From contig NZ_CP110973.1 in NCBI RefSeq assembly GCF_026248825.1, positions 2,871,001-2,935,000 of the forward strand: a stretch of 64,000 nt of DNA, written 5' to 3'. The DNA comes from Larkinella insperata (GTDB taxonomy: Bacteria; Bacteroidota; Bacteroidia; Cytophagales; Spirosomataceae). The translations under genes and the position numbers were made by a program. This document shows positions 18,172 through 27,501 of the stretch, one piece after another. Below the pieces are notes generated by a model that made no database searches, was not told the DNA's origin, and saw nothing but the letters and a program-made list of their open reading frames with translations. Positions within the stretch are counted from its first letter, which is position 1, and each line of letters begins with the position of its first letter.

Positions 18172-18201
18172 AAAAAGTATAAAACGGTTGGAATTTAACA
18201 G
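18172..18201 (-). promoter_or_regulatory. Candidate promoter shared with module 3
   Basis: Starting 48 nt upstream of the module 1 receptor, a block matches one upstream of the module 3 receptor (26074-26102). On the minus strand it reads CTGTTAA-TTC, a variable middle, then TTATACTTTTT. The 11 bases nearest the gene are identical and the 11 distal bases differ at one position. Conservation across otherwise diverged leaders suggests a common promoter or operator. Confidence 0.45.
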
Positions 18202-18225
18202 TATTTAAGAAGCAGTCGCTCGGCT

Positions 18226-19131
18226 TTATTTCAACCTCACGGTTACCGTCGAACGGTTATACGCTCCAAAACAGCCCAGACCTCCCTGGATGTTGCTTGG
18301 AATGGGCACCGGCTCGGCAAACGGGTTGCTTTCGATTTCGAGTTGTTGGGCCAGGGCCTGGTGATAGCGGAAATAATCGTCGTTTACATGGAGCAAACTG
18401 GCCGTCAGCACAAACGGTCTGCTGAAAAATACGGGGAAAAAGTGCTTATTCGAGGGAATGGAAGCGCCCATGTATCCTTTGTCGGAAGTCATGGGTTCGT
18501 TCGGGTTGTCCTCATCGGTGTAGAGCGCCTGGGTGCCTTCGCCGGTCATAAACTGTACTGGTTGACGGATGGTTTCAATGGGCGTACACGTCAGGCAGGG
18601 GTAGGTGATCACTCCATCGGTTTGGTAATAATTGCTCTGATTGGGAAGGTCGGTCCAGTAATATCGGGTAAAAAAACGTTTTTTCACTTCGTTGTTTTCA
18701 ACCACCCGTTCCGAATCCAGTTTAGCCCGTTGCAACTTAGCCGCGTCCGGTACCGTCGTCTGGGCCTGTAACAATTGGCCGTCCCGGGTTTTAATTTTTA
18801 GCTGATAGGTCTCACCAGCCCGAATCGGAAAGACTTCCGGATCGGCCCGGTAGTATTGGAGGCCGGAATGAAACTTCAGGACAATGGAGCGCGAGCCAGT
18901 CTGTAACGTTACGGTAGCGCTGGTAATGTTGAGTCCACTCACCGGATCATCGTCCAGAATCGGGCGCGAACGGGAAATTTTGGCGGCTAAAACCGTATCT
19001 TGGGGTGAAATAAAGCAAGCCACGATCAGCTTAACCGGTTCGTCGGCCAGTTGCTGAGGCTCCACTTCCTGCCGAAGGCTCTGGCAGGAGAAAAACAGAA
19101 GGGCACCAAACAGAAAGCTGAATCGTTTCAT
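18226..19131 (-). CDS. DUF4249 lipoprotein, module 2
   Basis: A 301-residue lipoprotein of the DUF4249 family: short signal peptide with Cys16 (LLFFSCQ), N-terminal VACFISPQDTVL, and the C-terminal block NPFAEPVPIPSNIQGGLGCFGAYN shared with the other two copies. Its middle region has a CLTC motif around residue 180 that the paralogues lack. It starts 10 nt after its receptor gene (19142-21652). The presumed role is a surface lipoprotein partner of that receptor. Confidence 0.88.
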   Translation of the reverse strand: MKRFSFLFGALLFFSCQSLRQEVEPQQLADEPVKLIVACFISPQDTVLAAKISRSRPILDDDPVSGLNITSATVTLQTGSRSIVLKFHSGLQYYRADPEVFPIRAGETYQLKIKTRDGQLLQAQTTVPDAAKLQRAKLDSERVVENNEVKKRFFTRYYWTDLPNQSNYYQTDGVITYPCLTCTPIETIRQPVQFMTGEGTQALYTDEDNPNEPMTSDKGYMGASIPSNKHFFPVFFSRPFVLTASLLHVNDDYFRYHQALAQQLEIESNPFAEPVPIPSNIQGGLGCFGAYNRSTVTVRLK

Positions 19132-19141
19132 AGAACCGGAA

Positions 19142-21652
19142 TTAAAAAGCTATCGTGTAACTAACCGACGGAACCACCGGGAACAGTGAATATTTGTATA
19201 ACACGCTTTTTGATTGTTTACCCGGTCCCTGATCTTTCCCTTCCAGGGAGTAATAAAACGGATTGCGCCGGTTATACAGGTTATAAACGCCAACCTCCCA
19301 GGTGCGGGCGTAGTGCTTTCGCTGTTTAAAAAAGCGGCAGCCTACATCCAGCCGGTGGTACGATTCAGCCCGGAAGCCGTTGCGACCACTGTATTCCTTG
19401 ACGTTGGGCCCGAGGCCGAACAATTGCTGATGCGGTTTTCCCGCGCCGACGTAGTAGGTCGGGCGGTTTTCGTAGCCCGAAAACCGGGAAATGGGCAGCG
19501 TCAGGGCCTGGCCGGTGCCGTAGACCCAGGTCCACGACAGCGTAATTCCGGGCTTAATTTCGTATATACCCACCACGGAGGCATCGTGTCGCCGGTCGTA
19601 GCGGGGGGTAAATTTCGCGCCCCCATTCAGGCTCGGAAATTGCCACCAGGTCCAAGAAAGGGTGTAGCCAATCCAGCCCGTCAGGCGTCCGGTTTTCTTT
19701 TGCAGAAAAACTTCACTGCCGTACGACCAGCCCCGGCCCGTCGTGATATTGTTCTCCCACGGAGTCGGACTGGCCGACTTTGACGTTTCTGTGTTCAAGA
19801 AGCTGGTGCCTTCCGCGTAGCTGATGGTGTTCTGGAGAAGTTTGTAATAACCTTCCAGCGTAAAAGTCAGGTTTCGGCTGGGATTGGTGGGATGGATGAA
19901 ATCTTTAGCCAGGCCAACGGCAAACTGCTGAGCCTGCTGGGGTTTGATGCGCGCGGTAGTGGGGATCCACAAATCGGCGGGCAACCCCATGCCGTTGTTC
20001 GACAGCAGGTGGGCATACTGGTTCATCAGCGCATACGAAGCTTTAATGGCCGTGGAACTGTCGATCTGGAAAGCCGCCGACAACCGCGGTTCCGCCCTGA
20101 AATACTGAACGGGGCGGCTGGTTCTGGGGGCTAAGCCGATGAGCAGACCGATGATTGGAATGGGGAAGTTGGTCTGGTCCATTGCCTTGCCGTCGGTGGC
20201 CAGCTTCCCCGTTTGAAGCATCAGAAAGTGGCTGAGCCGGAAACCGGCGTTCAACCGCCAGCGGGATGCCGGATGCCAGGTGTCTTCGCCGTACAGACCG
20301 GATTCCAGGGCGTCAATAAACACACCGGGCGAGGTAGGCTCGCGGTCTCCTGCCGTCACCACGGCGCCGGGGGTAAAGCGGTGTTGCGTGGTCTGGAGGC
20401 CAAACCGAATCTGGTGGTTGGTCGGGTAAAATTCAACGGCGTATTTCAGGGAGAGGTCCCGAATGCCGGACCGATACCGGAGCGAATACCGCAGTCCGGT
20501 CGTGTCAAGTTCAGCCAAGCCTTCGTTGGCAACATTGAGCTGGTATTGATTGTAGATTAGCGAAACGTTAAACAAGACCTGGTCCGAAAGGATGCGGTTC
20601 CAGCGGAGCGTGGCGGTGGAATTTCGCCAGTTCAGACTGCCCTGTAACGGACTGCCACTCGTCGCCTGGTTGTTGATGAAGGCGTCGCGGCCCCAGTAGC
20701 CGCTTAGAAAAAGTTTATCTTTCCGGCCGAGCGTGTAGTTCAGCCGGGCGTTCAGGTCGTAAAAAAAGGTATTGCTCTGAACCGCCTGCGGTTGAGTAGA
20801 AGGCATAAGCAGGTTACTGAGCAAGTCGATGTAGGTTCGGCGCCCCGCGATCAGGAACGTTGCAGGCGATTTATCCGCCTTCTTTTTGCCAAGCGGCCCT
20901 TCCAGCAACAGCCGTGACGAAACCAGACCCGCACTGGCTTCGCCAGCCAGTTTTTCCGAATTTCCTTCCCGGGTATTTACTTCGATAACGGAGGAAAGCC
21001 GTCCGCCAAAGCGGGCAGGAAAACCGCCCTTTGTGAGTTCGATGCTGCGAACGGTACTGCCGTTAAACGCTGAAAAAAAGCCCAGCAAATGCCCGGAATT
21101 GTAAATAACGGCGTCGTCGAGCAGGATTAAATTCTGGTCGGGGCCCCCGCCCCGGACGTAAATGCCGGTATTGCCCTCGGAGCCTTTCTGGACACCCGGG
21201 AGCAATTGCAGGACCCGCAAAACGTCTTTTTCTCCCAACAGGGCCGGAATCTTGGCGATCTCTTCCGCCGAAACGCCAATCTGACTCATCTGCGCGTTTT
21301 CGGCGACCCGCTCCGTTGTGGCACGAACCTTTAATTCCTCCAGAAGCTGTCCAACCGGCAACGCAATCTCCAGTTCCTGGTCGCTTTGAAACGCAATCGT
21401 TTTCTGGACCGTCTGATAACCCACGTGCGAGAAGACCAACGTCAGACTGTCCTGAGCGGGCAGCGTTAAGGCAAACGCCCCCCGGACGTTGGTCGTAGTG
21501 CCGAGCATGTTTTCGGGGACATACACGTGCACACCGGCCAGCACGGTGCCGCGTCCCTCTTCAGAAACCTTTCCACGGATCGTATACTGTGGCTGACTCC
21601 AGCCACAGTAACCGGAAAGGAGAAGGCATAGCATCATAACCAGATGTTTCAT
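19142..21652 (-). CDS. TonB-dependent receptor, module 2
   Basis: An 836-residue receptor with the same plan as its neighbours: signal peptide ending GWSQ, carboxypeptidase-regulatory-like domain (about 22-110), plug (about 115-240, with IYVRGGGPDQNLILLDD and GGFPARFGGRLSSVIE) and a barrel ending with SYTIAF. It is the most divergent of the three receptors, with insertions in barrel loops (for example around residues 480-510) and no match to the upstream block shared by modules 1 and 3; TACTTTAG at 21681-21688 (minus) could be its -7 element. DUF4249 partner 10 nt downstream. Confidence 0.91.
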   Translation of the reverse strand: MKHLVMMLCLLLSGYCGWSQPQYTIRGKVSEEGRGTVLAGVHVYVPENMLGTTTNVRGAFALTLPAQDSLTLVFSHVGYQTVQKTIAFQSDQELEIALPVGQLLEELKVRATTERVAENAQMSQIGVSAEEIAKIPALLGEKDVLRVLQLLPGVQKGSEGNTGIYVRGGGPDQNLILLDDAVIYNSGHLLGFFSAFNGSTVRSIELTKGGFPARFGGRLSSVIEVNTREGNSEKLAGEASAGLVSSRLLLEGPLGKKKADKSPATFLIAGRRTYIDLLSNLLMPSTQPQAVQSNTFFYDLNARLNYTLGRKDKLFLSGYWGRDAFINNQATSGSPLQGSLNWRNSTATLRWNRILSDQVLFNVSLIYNQYQLNVANEGLAELDTTGLRYSLRYRSGIRDLSLKYAVEFYPTNHQIRFGLQTTQHRFTPGAVVTAGDREPTSPGVFIDALESGLYGEDTWHPASRWRLNAGFRLSHFLMLQTGKLATDGKAMDQTNFPIPIIGLLIGLAPRTSRPVQYFRAEPRLSAAFQIDSSTAIKASYALMNQYAHLLSNNGMGLPADLWIPTTARIKPQQAQQFAVGLAKDFIHPTNPSRNLTFTLEGYYKLLQNTISYAEGTSFLNTETSKSASPTPWENNITTGRGWSYGSEVFLQKKTGRLTGWIGYTLSWTWWQFPSLNGGAKFTPRYDRRHDASVVGIYEIKPGITLSWTWVYGTGQALTLPISRFSGYENRPTYYVGAGKPHQQLFGLGPNVKEYSGRNGFRAESYHRLDVGCRFFKQRKHYARTWEVGVYNLYNRRNPFYYSLEGKDQGPGKQSKSVLYKYSLFPVVPSVSYTIAF

Positions 21653-21783
21653 AGGACAGCATGTCGTGGATGGGCGGGAACTAAAGTAACTAATTGTCAG
21701 GCATAAATTGTGATTTTTATATTAAATGGCGCAAGAAAGATTGTTATTATACGGTCTTCTGATTTGGATACAGATATTTCTTT

Positions 21784-22590
21784 CTATTCTCCAAGCTTCG
21801 TCAGCTCGGCGGCCGCGATCTCCGCAATGGATAAATCAGTGTAGGGATTAATACCGTCATCCAGACACCAGACGGCCGAAAGACCCGCATACGCCAGAAT
21901 CCACTGCAATTGCCGCTTGCGGTCAATCCCCGCGGTTTGCACCACAACGTCCAGTTAGTTTTGTAATCGATTGGTAGCCAGCGCTGTTTCGCGTCCAGGG
22001 TTGCAAAAAAGATTGGCATAGTCAAACCCCCGTTCGCCAATCAGTCGTTTGGGATCAATTGCTAGCCAACCGCGCGGCCCAAAATCGAGGACGTTACCGT
22101 GGTGCACGTCTCCGTGCAGAACCGTTACTTGCTGCGGCTCGGCCAGTAAGTAACGGGCGACGGCGGCCGATTGCACCAGAACACCGCCGTATTTTTCGGC
22201 GCCGGGCGCCAGGTCGCGAAACCAGTGGGTGAGCGGAACTAAGTCCGGTAATACCTGGGGCCGGGGCGCATGGAGCTGGGCGATCACGTTGCATAGTATA
22301 CGGCTGGCTTCATCGTCCTCACCGTTCCGGGCCATGGCCGCCAGCGACCGCGTCCCTTCCGCCCGTTCCAGCAGCAGAACCCCGTGGTCGTGGGCCAGCA
22401 CGCGGGCCGCTCCCTGTCCGTTCCACCACGCCATCAGCAGCCCGCCAAACTTTTCTTCGGCTTCATCGGCAATTTTGAGCATGGCCGGTTCGCCGTTCCG
22501 CCGGACGGGCAGAAGACGGCTGCTGTGGGTCGTTAGAAGGTCTCCATCCGGAACGAGATTCCAGCGGACAAGGTAATCTTGGAGGTTCAT
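21784..22590 (-). pseudogene. Aminoglycoside 6-phosphotransferase-like kinase broken by a stop codon
   Basis: A 269-codon frame related to the APH(6)/StrB aminoglycoside-hydroxyurea kinase family. Kinase motifs are intact: VLHGDVHHGNVLDF (residues 158-170, catalytic D161, N166) and WLAIDPKRLIGERGFDYANL (D179). Codon 212 is TAA (21955-21957), but the same frame continues for 56 codons of family-like sequence (LDVVVQTAGIDRKR, LQWILAYAGLSAVWCLDDG) to a TAG at 21784-21786. No frameshift is needed, so a single base change explains the break. The truncated product would lack the C-terminal helices that complete the substrate pocket. It starts 15 nt after the module 3 DUF4249 gene and may be transcribed with it. 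A sequencing error or a functional short form cannot be excluded. Confidence 0.8.
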
Positions 22591-22605
22591 CGGAGCTGGT
22601 AGAGA

Positions 22606-23571
22606 TTACAGACGAAGTTCGGTAGTCGAACGGTTGTAAGCCGCAAAACAACCCAGCCCGCCCTGAATGTTCGACGGCATCAGAATGGGTTCGGCAAACG
22701 GGTTGTTCTGCGATTGGCGCTGCTGCTGACGTGCCCGGTGATAGCGGTAGTAATTCTCGTCGGTCTGTAACACGGAAACCCGGATTGTCAGCGGTCTGGA
22801 AAATGGATGCTCGCCGGAATAATTCTTCTGCTCAGCACTATCGTAAAAAGAGAAGTCAAAAAACTGGGGCAACTCGCCACGGGCTGAGGTAAGCAATTGG
22901 CCGTCCTGATTCTGATCCGCGACAAACTGCTCCTGTCGTCCGAAGGCGATTATGCCCCGCATTACGATTTTTGCTTCGCTGGTATCTATGTGAGCGGAAG
23001 GAAAGCGGGGCGGCCAGTTCAGGCATTCGCCGTAGCCAGCAACCCGGTAATAATTGGGTTCGCCCGCCGGGTCCTGCCACATGGCCCGAAACTGATACGT
23101 CCAGATCGGATCAGACCCGGGACTGGAATAAGTCCGGGTGGAGTCAATCTTAACATCACTGATCGGAACGGCTTTCGGAACCGTACAGGAACTGGTTACG
23201 GATGCAAAACCCGGCGCGCCGACCCGGAGCGTGTATATTTTTCCGGTTTGGATGGGAAACTGCCGGGCGTCAGCCGTATAAACCCGTTGCTGCGGATCAA
23301 AGGTTAGCGTAACGGTTTTCCCCTCACTGCTGAGCTGAACCGTGGCATCCCGAACCGCGTTGACCGAATCGCTGACTACCTCGCCCAAAACCGTCTGGGA
23401 ACTGGATACCGATACGGCCAGAACTGTATCCTGGGGCGACAGATATCCGTTAACGACCAGTTTACGGTCCATTTGGGGCAGGTTCGACGGATCAACCTCG
23501 GTGACCAGATTCTGGCAGGCCGTTATTCCGAAGGCAGTCAGGACACACAAAAAGAGCGAACGAAGAAACAT
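22606..23571 (-). CDS. DUF4249 lipoprotein, module 3
   Basis: A 321-residue DUF4249 lipoprotein with lipobox GITAC (Cys19), N-terminal VVNGYLSPQDTVLAVSVSSS and C-terminal NPFAEPILMPSNIQGGLGCFAAYN. It begins 6 nt after the stop of the receptor at 23578 and is followed 15 nt later by the broken kinase gene. It resembles the module 1 copy more than module 2, as the receptors do. Presumed surface partner of its receptor. Confidence 0.9.
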   Translation of the reverse strand: MFLRSLFLCVLTAFGITACQNLVTEVDPSNLPQMDRKLVVNGYLSPQDTVLAVSVSSSQTVLGEVVSDSVNAVRDATVQLSSEGKTVTLTFDPQQRVYTADARQFPIQTGKIYTLRVGAPGFASVTSSCTVPKAVPISDVKIDSTRTYSSPGSDPIWTYQFRAMWQDPAGEPNYYRVAGYGECLNWPPRFPSAHIDTSEAKIVMRGIIAFGRQEQFVADQNQDGQLLTSARGELPQFFDFSFYDSAEQKNYSGEHPFSRPLTIRVSVLQTDENYYRYHRARQQQRQSQNNPFAEPILMPSNIQGGLGCFAAYNRSTTELRL

Positions 23572-23577
23572 AAGAAC

Positions 23578-26037
23578 CTAAAATTTAAAGCCGTACGTAA
23601 CCGACGGAACAATGGGAAAAACCGAATACCGTTGAAAAACCGTCCGCGTCGGCTGGTTGGTTTGCTCTTTGGTCTGGGTCGTTAGTTGGTAAAAGAACGG
23701 GTTTCGGCGGTTGTAGAGGTTATACACGCTAACCTCCCAAGTGCGTTCATGACGGCGCTTCTTCTTGTGAAACTGAATGCCAAAATCCATCCGGTGATAC
23801 GCTTCGGCCCGAAAGCTGTTCTTGGTGCTGTAGTCGTTGACCGCCCGTCCGTAGCTGAAAAACGAGTTGATAAAGGAGTTGTCATTGTTGATGATCGGGT
23901 TGGGCTGGTGGGTGGCGGCCTGATACTTCGCCAGCGGCACCGTCAGGGCGTTGCCCGTGCCGTACACCCACGTACCGGACAAGGTAATGCGCGGGCTGAG
24001 CTCGTAAATGCCTACCAGCGAAATATCGTGCCGCCGGTCGTAGCGCGGGAAAAACTTCCGGCCAAAATTCAGCTCCGGAAACTGCCACTGCGTCCAGGAA
24101 AGGGTGTAACCGGTCCAGCCGGTAAACCGCCCGGCTTTTTTCTGCAACAGAAACTCTCCGCCGTACGACCAGCCCCGGCCCGCCGTTACGTTGTCTTCCC
24201 ACCGCACCTGGTTGGCGGAAGTCGGATCGTTGACCAGCAAAAAACTGGCCCCTTCGCGGTAATTGATGATGCTGTTCATGGTTTTATAATAGCCCTCAAC
24301 GGTGAGCGTCAGACCGCGGCCGGTTTGCCGATCGTTGAAATCCTTCGCCAGACCGATGGCGACCTGCTGCGACTGCTGCGGTTTTACCTGATCGGTAGTC
24401 GGTACCCACAAATCCGTCGGCAACCCAATCCCGGTGTTCGACAGCAAGTGGACGTACTGGTTCATGAGCGCATACGACGCCTTCACCGACAGCGACGGTT
24501 TAAGGATGTAAGCCGCCGAAATCCGCGGTTCGGGCCGGAGGTAGTTGACTTGCTTCTGCACAAAATGGCTCAGCCGGATGCCCGCGTTGATGCGCCAGCG
24601 GGCGTTGGGTCGCCAGTTATCTTCGGCATACAAGCCCGATTCGAGCACATCGATGGCGTCGATTTCGGTCGTAAACTGGTTGATGAGGGTATTTTGCAGC
24701 ACCACGGCACTGGGCGTAAAGCGGTGTGCGGTACTCTGAACCCCAAACCGCAACGAATGCTGCGGAGACGGGTAAAAGTCAACGTCGTACTTCAGCGAGA
24801 AATCCCGGATACCCGAACTGTAGCGCAGCGAAAACAGGTCTGCCGTTACTGCGTCCCGTTCGTCCGCCCGAATCTGAAATTTATAGTTGCTGAAAATCAG
24901 CGAGAGGTTGGAGAAAAGCCGTTGCGTAAACAGGTGGTTCCAGCGGAGTGTGGCTGTGGTGTTCCCCCAATCGAGGTTGATTTTGGTCAGCGATTCCTTG
25001 TCATCGGCGTAAAACCGGTCCTGGCCAAAATAACCGCTCAGGTACAGCTTGTTTTTGGGGCCGAAATCGTAATTCGCTTTGGCGTTCAGGTCGTAGAAGT
25101 AATAACCGGCGACGGTCTGCCCGTCGGTTTGCTGCTTGATAATGGGCCGGGCTAGAAAATCCAGGTAGGTCCGCCGGGCCGACACCAGAAACGAAGACGA
25201 ACGTGTCCCGGACGAACGCGCGCCGGATTTCTTTTTCGTGATGGGTCCTTCGAGCGTCAGTCGGGACGCGATGAGGCCAATGCCGCCCTCGCCGTGCAGC
25301 TTCTCCTTGTTGCCCTCCTTCATGTTCATCTCAATAACGGAGGAAAGCCGTCCGCCAAAGCGGGCCGGGAAACCGCCCTTGATCAGTTCCACGCTCTTGA
25401 GGGCATCGCCGTTGAAGACCGAGAAAAAGCCAAACAGGTGGTTGGCGTTGTACACAATGGCGTCGTCGAGCATGATCAGGTTCTGGTCGGGTCCGCCCCC
25501 GCGCACGTAGATGCCGGTGCTGCCCTCAGAGCCTTTCTGCACCCCCGGCATGAGTTGCAGCACTTTCAGCACGTCTTTCTCCCCCAGAAAAGCCGGTATC
25601 TTTTTGATTTGAGCGACGGGGATGTCTACTTTGCTCATCTGAGGGCTTTCGCTCACTTTTTCCTGGTTGCGGCTGCCGCTCACGGTAACCTCCGAAAGAA
25701 CTTGGCCGGGCGTCAGCAACACCGTAACGTCCTGGTTTTTCCGCAACGAGACGGTTTGCTGAACGGGTTCGTAGCCGACGAAGGAAAACGCCAGCGTGAG
25801 GCTGTCCCGGGCGGGTAGGGTCAGCGAGTAAAAGCCGTAGGTGTTGGTGGTGGTGCCGGTGGAGGTGCCCGGCAGGTACACATTCACGCCAATCAGCGCT
25901 TCCCGGCTGCCGGTTTCGTAAACGTAGCCACTGACCGTTACAAGGGGTCGGCCGGGCGATGGCTGGGCCAGAACTGGGGTTCCAATTCCAAAAAAAATCA
26001 GGCAAAACAGGAAGAAGTGCTTCATTCGGGCATTCAT
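23578..26037 (-). CDS. TonB-dependent receptor, module 3
   Basis: An 819-residue receptor: signal peptide ending PVLAQ, carboxypeptidase-regulatory-like domain (about 30-120, again LPGTSTGTTTNTYGFYSL), plug (about 125-245, IYVRGGGPDQNLIMLDD) and barrel ending VTYGFKF. A start at ATG 26025 is equally possible, since the signal peptide works from either. It is the close paralogue of the module 1 receptor; differences cluster in putative outer loops (a Ser/Arg-rich insert near residue 265) and in the last strands, as expected if ligand specificity diverged. Confidence 0.92.
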   Translation of the reverse strand: MNARMKHFFLFCLIFFGIGTPVLAQPSPGRPLVTVSGYVYETGSREALIGVNVYLPGTSTGTTTNTYGFYSLTLPARDSLTLAFSFVGYEPVQQTVSLRKNQDVTVLLTPGQVLSEVTVSGSRNQEKVSESPQMSKVDIPVAQIKKIPAFLGEKDVLKVLQLMPGVQKGSEGSTGIYVRGGGPDQNLIMLDDAIVYNANHLFGFFSVFNGDALKSVELIKGGFPARFGGRLSSVIEMNMKEGNKEKLHGEGGIGLIASRLTLEGPITKKKSGARSSGTRSSSFLVSARRTYLDFLARPIIKQQTDGQTVAGYYFYDLNAKANYDFGPKNKLYLSGYFGQDRFYADDKESLTKINLDWGNTTATLRWNHLFTQRLFSNLSLIFSNYKFQIRADERDAVTADLFSLRYSSGIRDFSLKYDVDFYPSPQHSLRFGVQSTAHRFTPSAVVLQNTLINQFTTEIDAIDVLESGLYAEDNWRPNARWRINAGIRLSHFVQKQVNYLRPEPRISAAYILKPSLSVKASYALMNQYVHLLSNTGIGLPTDLWVPTTDQVKPQQSQQVAIGLAKDFNDRQTGRGLTLTVEGYYKTMNSIINYREGASFLLVNDPTSANQVRWEDNVTAGRGWSYGGEFLLQKKAGRFTGWTGYTLSWTQWQFPELNFGRKFFPRYDRRHDISLVGIYELSPRITLSGTWVYGTGNALTVPLAKYQAATHQPNPIINNDNSFINSFFSYGRAVNDYSTKNSFRAEAYHRMDFGIQFHKKKRRHERTWEVSVYNLYNRRNPFFYQLTTQTKEQTNQPTRTVFQRYSVFPIVPSVTYGFKF

Positions 26038-26073
26038 TGAACGTACTATTTGTTATTACGTCAGAGGGCGTTC

Positions 26074-26102
26074 AAAAAGTATAACAAGACAGAACTTAAC
26101 AG
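26074..26102 (-). promoter_or_regulatory. Candidate promoter shared with module 1
   Basis: Counterpart of 18172-18201, starting 37 nt upstream of the module 3 receptor. Minus strand: CTGTTAAGTTC, 7-nt middle, TTATACTTTTT. The overall length differs from the module 1 block by one base. Confidence 0.45.
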
Positions 26103-26154
26103 TTTAGGCGAAGTAGAGTTATCATAGCAACGACCTGATTAACACACGACAGTT

Positions 26155-27501
26155 ATGCTGAATTTTGATAAACTTTCACTCAATATTCCCGAAACGACCA
26201 AACCACGGGTGGTTATCATCGGTGGTGGATTTGGGGGGCTCAATCTGGTTAAAAAACTGAATGGCAAAGATTTCCAGATTGTGATGTTCGATAAGCAGAA
26301 CTACCACGGTTTCTGGCCGCTGCTGTATCAGGTTGCTACTGCGGGGCTGGAACCCGACGCCATTGCCGAGCCGCTCCGCAAAATGTTCGACGAAGATTAC
26401 GAGGATTTCCACTTCCGGCTGGTGCGGGTTCTGGGCGTTGATCCGGTGGCGAAAACCGTGAAGACGATGATCGGTGACCTGCGCTACGATTATCTGGTCA
26501 TTGCAACCGGAACCAAGGCTAATTTCTTTGGCAATGAGCAGGTGCAGAAGTATTCATTTTCGCTCAAAACCATTCCCGAAGCGCTGGACCTGCGCAGCCA
26601 GTTGCTGCAATCGTTCGAACAGGCCAGCATCACGGTTGATTCGCAGCTTCGTGAAGGGCTGCTGAATTTTGTGGTTGTCGGGGCGGGGCCAACCGGGGTA
26701 GAAATGGCCGGTTCGCTGGCGGAAATGCGGAAGCACGTGCTGCCGGGTGATTATCCGGGCCTGGATTTCAGCAAAATGAATATTTACCTGGTGGAAGGGC
26801 TGGACCGGGTTCTGCCGCCGATGTCGCCCGAAGCCAGTGCCAAAACGCATAAATACCTGGAAGAACTGGGGGTGAACGTCAAACTGAAAACGCTGGTTGA
26901 ATCCTACGACGGCGAGGTGGTTACCTTCAAAGGCGGGGAGCAAATCCGGGCACAGACGGTAGTCTGGGCGGCTGGCGTCACGGGCGCGCTCATCGACGGT
27001 CTGCCGAAAGAAATCATTGGCCGGGGCGGTCGGCTAATGGTCAACGAATTCAATCAGGTCGAGGGCTTCACCGATATTTTTGCCATCGGTGACATTGCCC
27101 TGATGAGAACCGAAAAATACCCGAATGGGCACCCGGGTGTAGCGCAACCCGCCATTCAGCAGGGAAGACACCTGGCGAAAAACTTACGCCGACTGCTTCG
27201 CCGGGAGCCGATGACTAAGTTTGATTATTTCGACAAAGGCTCGCTGGCCATCATCGGACGCGTACGGGCCGTAGCCGATTTGCCCGGTAACTTACACCTT
27301 GGCGGCTTCATTGCCTGGGTAGCCTGGCTGTTTGTTCATATTTATTATTTGATTGGGTTCCGCAGTAAGCTGGTGGTGCTGAGCAACTGGATTTACCGGT
27401 TGTTTACCTACGAGCGCGGAACGCGACTTATTATTCGGCCCTTCGTCCGAAAAGACGACAAGGAAGCCCAGGAGTTTGTTGTAAAGAATGAAATGTCCTG
27501 A
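26155..27501 (+). CDS. ndh: Type II NADH dehydrogenase
   Basis: A 448-residue single-subunit NADH:quinone oxidoreductase. The FAD-binding Rossmann motif VVIIGGGFGGLNLVKKL (about 19-35) and the NADH-binding motif VVVGAGPTGVEMAG (about 173-186) are both clear, as is the second FAD motif TDIFAIGDIA. A hydrophobic C-terminal stretch (about 380-405, GFIAWVAWLFVHIYYLIGF) should tether it to the inner membrane. It feeds electrons into the quinone pool without pumping protons. Its stop codon is the first triplet of a dispersed inverted repeat (27499-27626). Confidence 0.93.
   Translation: MLNFDKLSLNIPETTKPRVVIIGGGFGGLNLVKKLNGKDFQIVMFDKQNYHGFWPLLYQVATAGLEPDAIAEPLRKMFDEDYEDFHFRLVRVLGVDPVAKTVKTMIGDLRYDYLVIATGTKANFFGNEQVQKYSFSLKTIPEALDLRSQLLQSFEQASITVDSQLREGLLNFVVVGAGPTGVEMAGSLAEMRKHVLPGDYPGLDFSKMNIYLVEGLDRVLPPMSPEASAKTHKYLEELGVNVKLKTLVESYDGEVVTFKGGEQIRAQTVVWAAGVTGALIDGLPKEIIGRGGRLMVNEFNQVEGFTDIFAIGDIALMRTEKYPNGHPGVAQPAIQQGRHLAKNLRRLLRREPMTKFDYFDKGSLAIIGRVRAVADLPGNLHLGGFIAWVAWLFVHIYYLIGFRSKLVVLSNWIYRLFTYERGTRLIIRPFVRKDDKEAQEFVVKNEMS

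Noticed and set aside
23686..25155. A 489-codon open frame antisense to the module 3 receptor, with a matching long frame (15851-16951) antisense to module 1
   Set aside because: They mirror the coding strand of genuine receptors, have no recognisable domain and arise from the codon bias of G+C-rich genes; duplication of the receptor duplicates the shadow.
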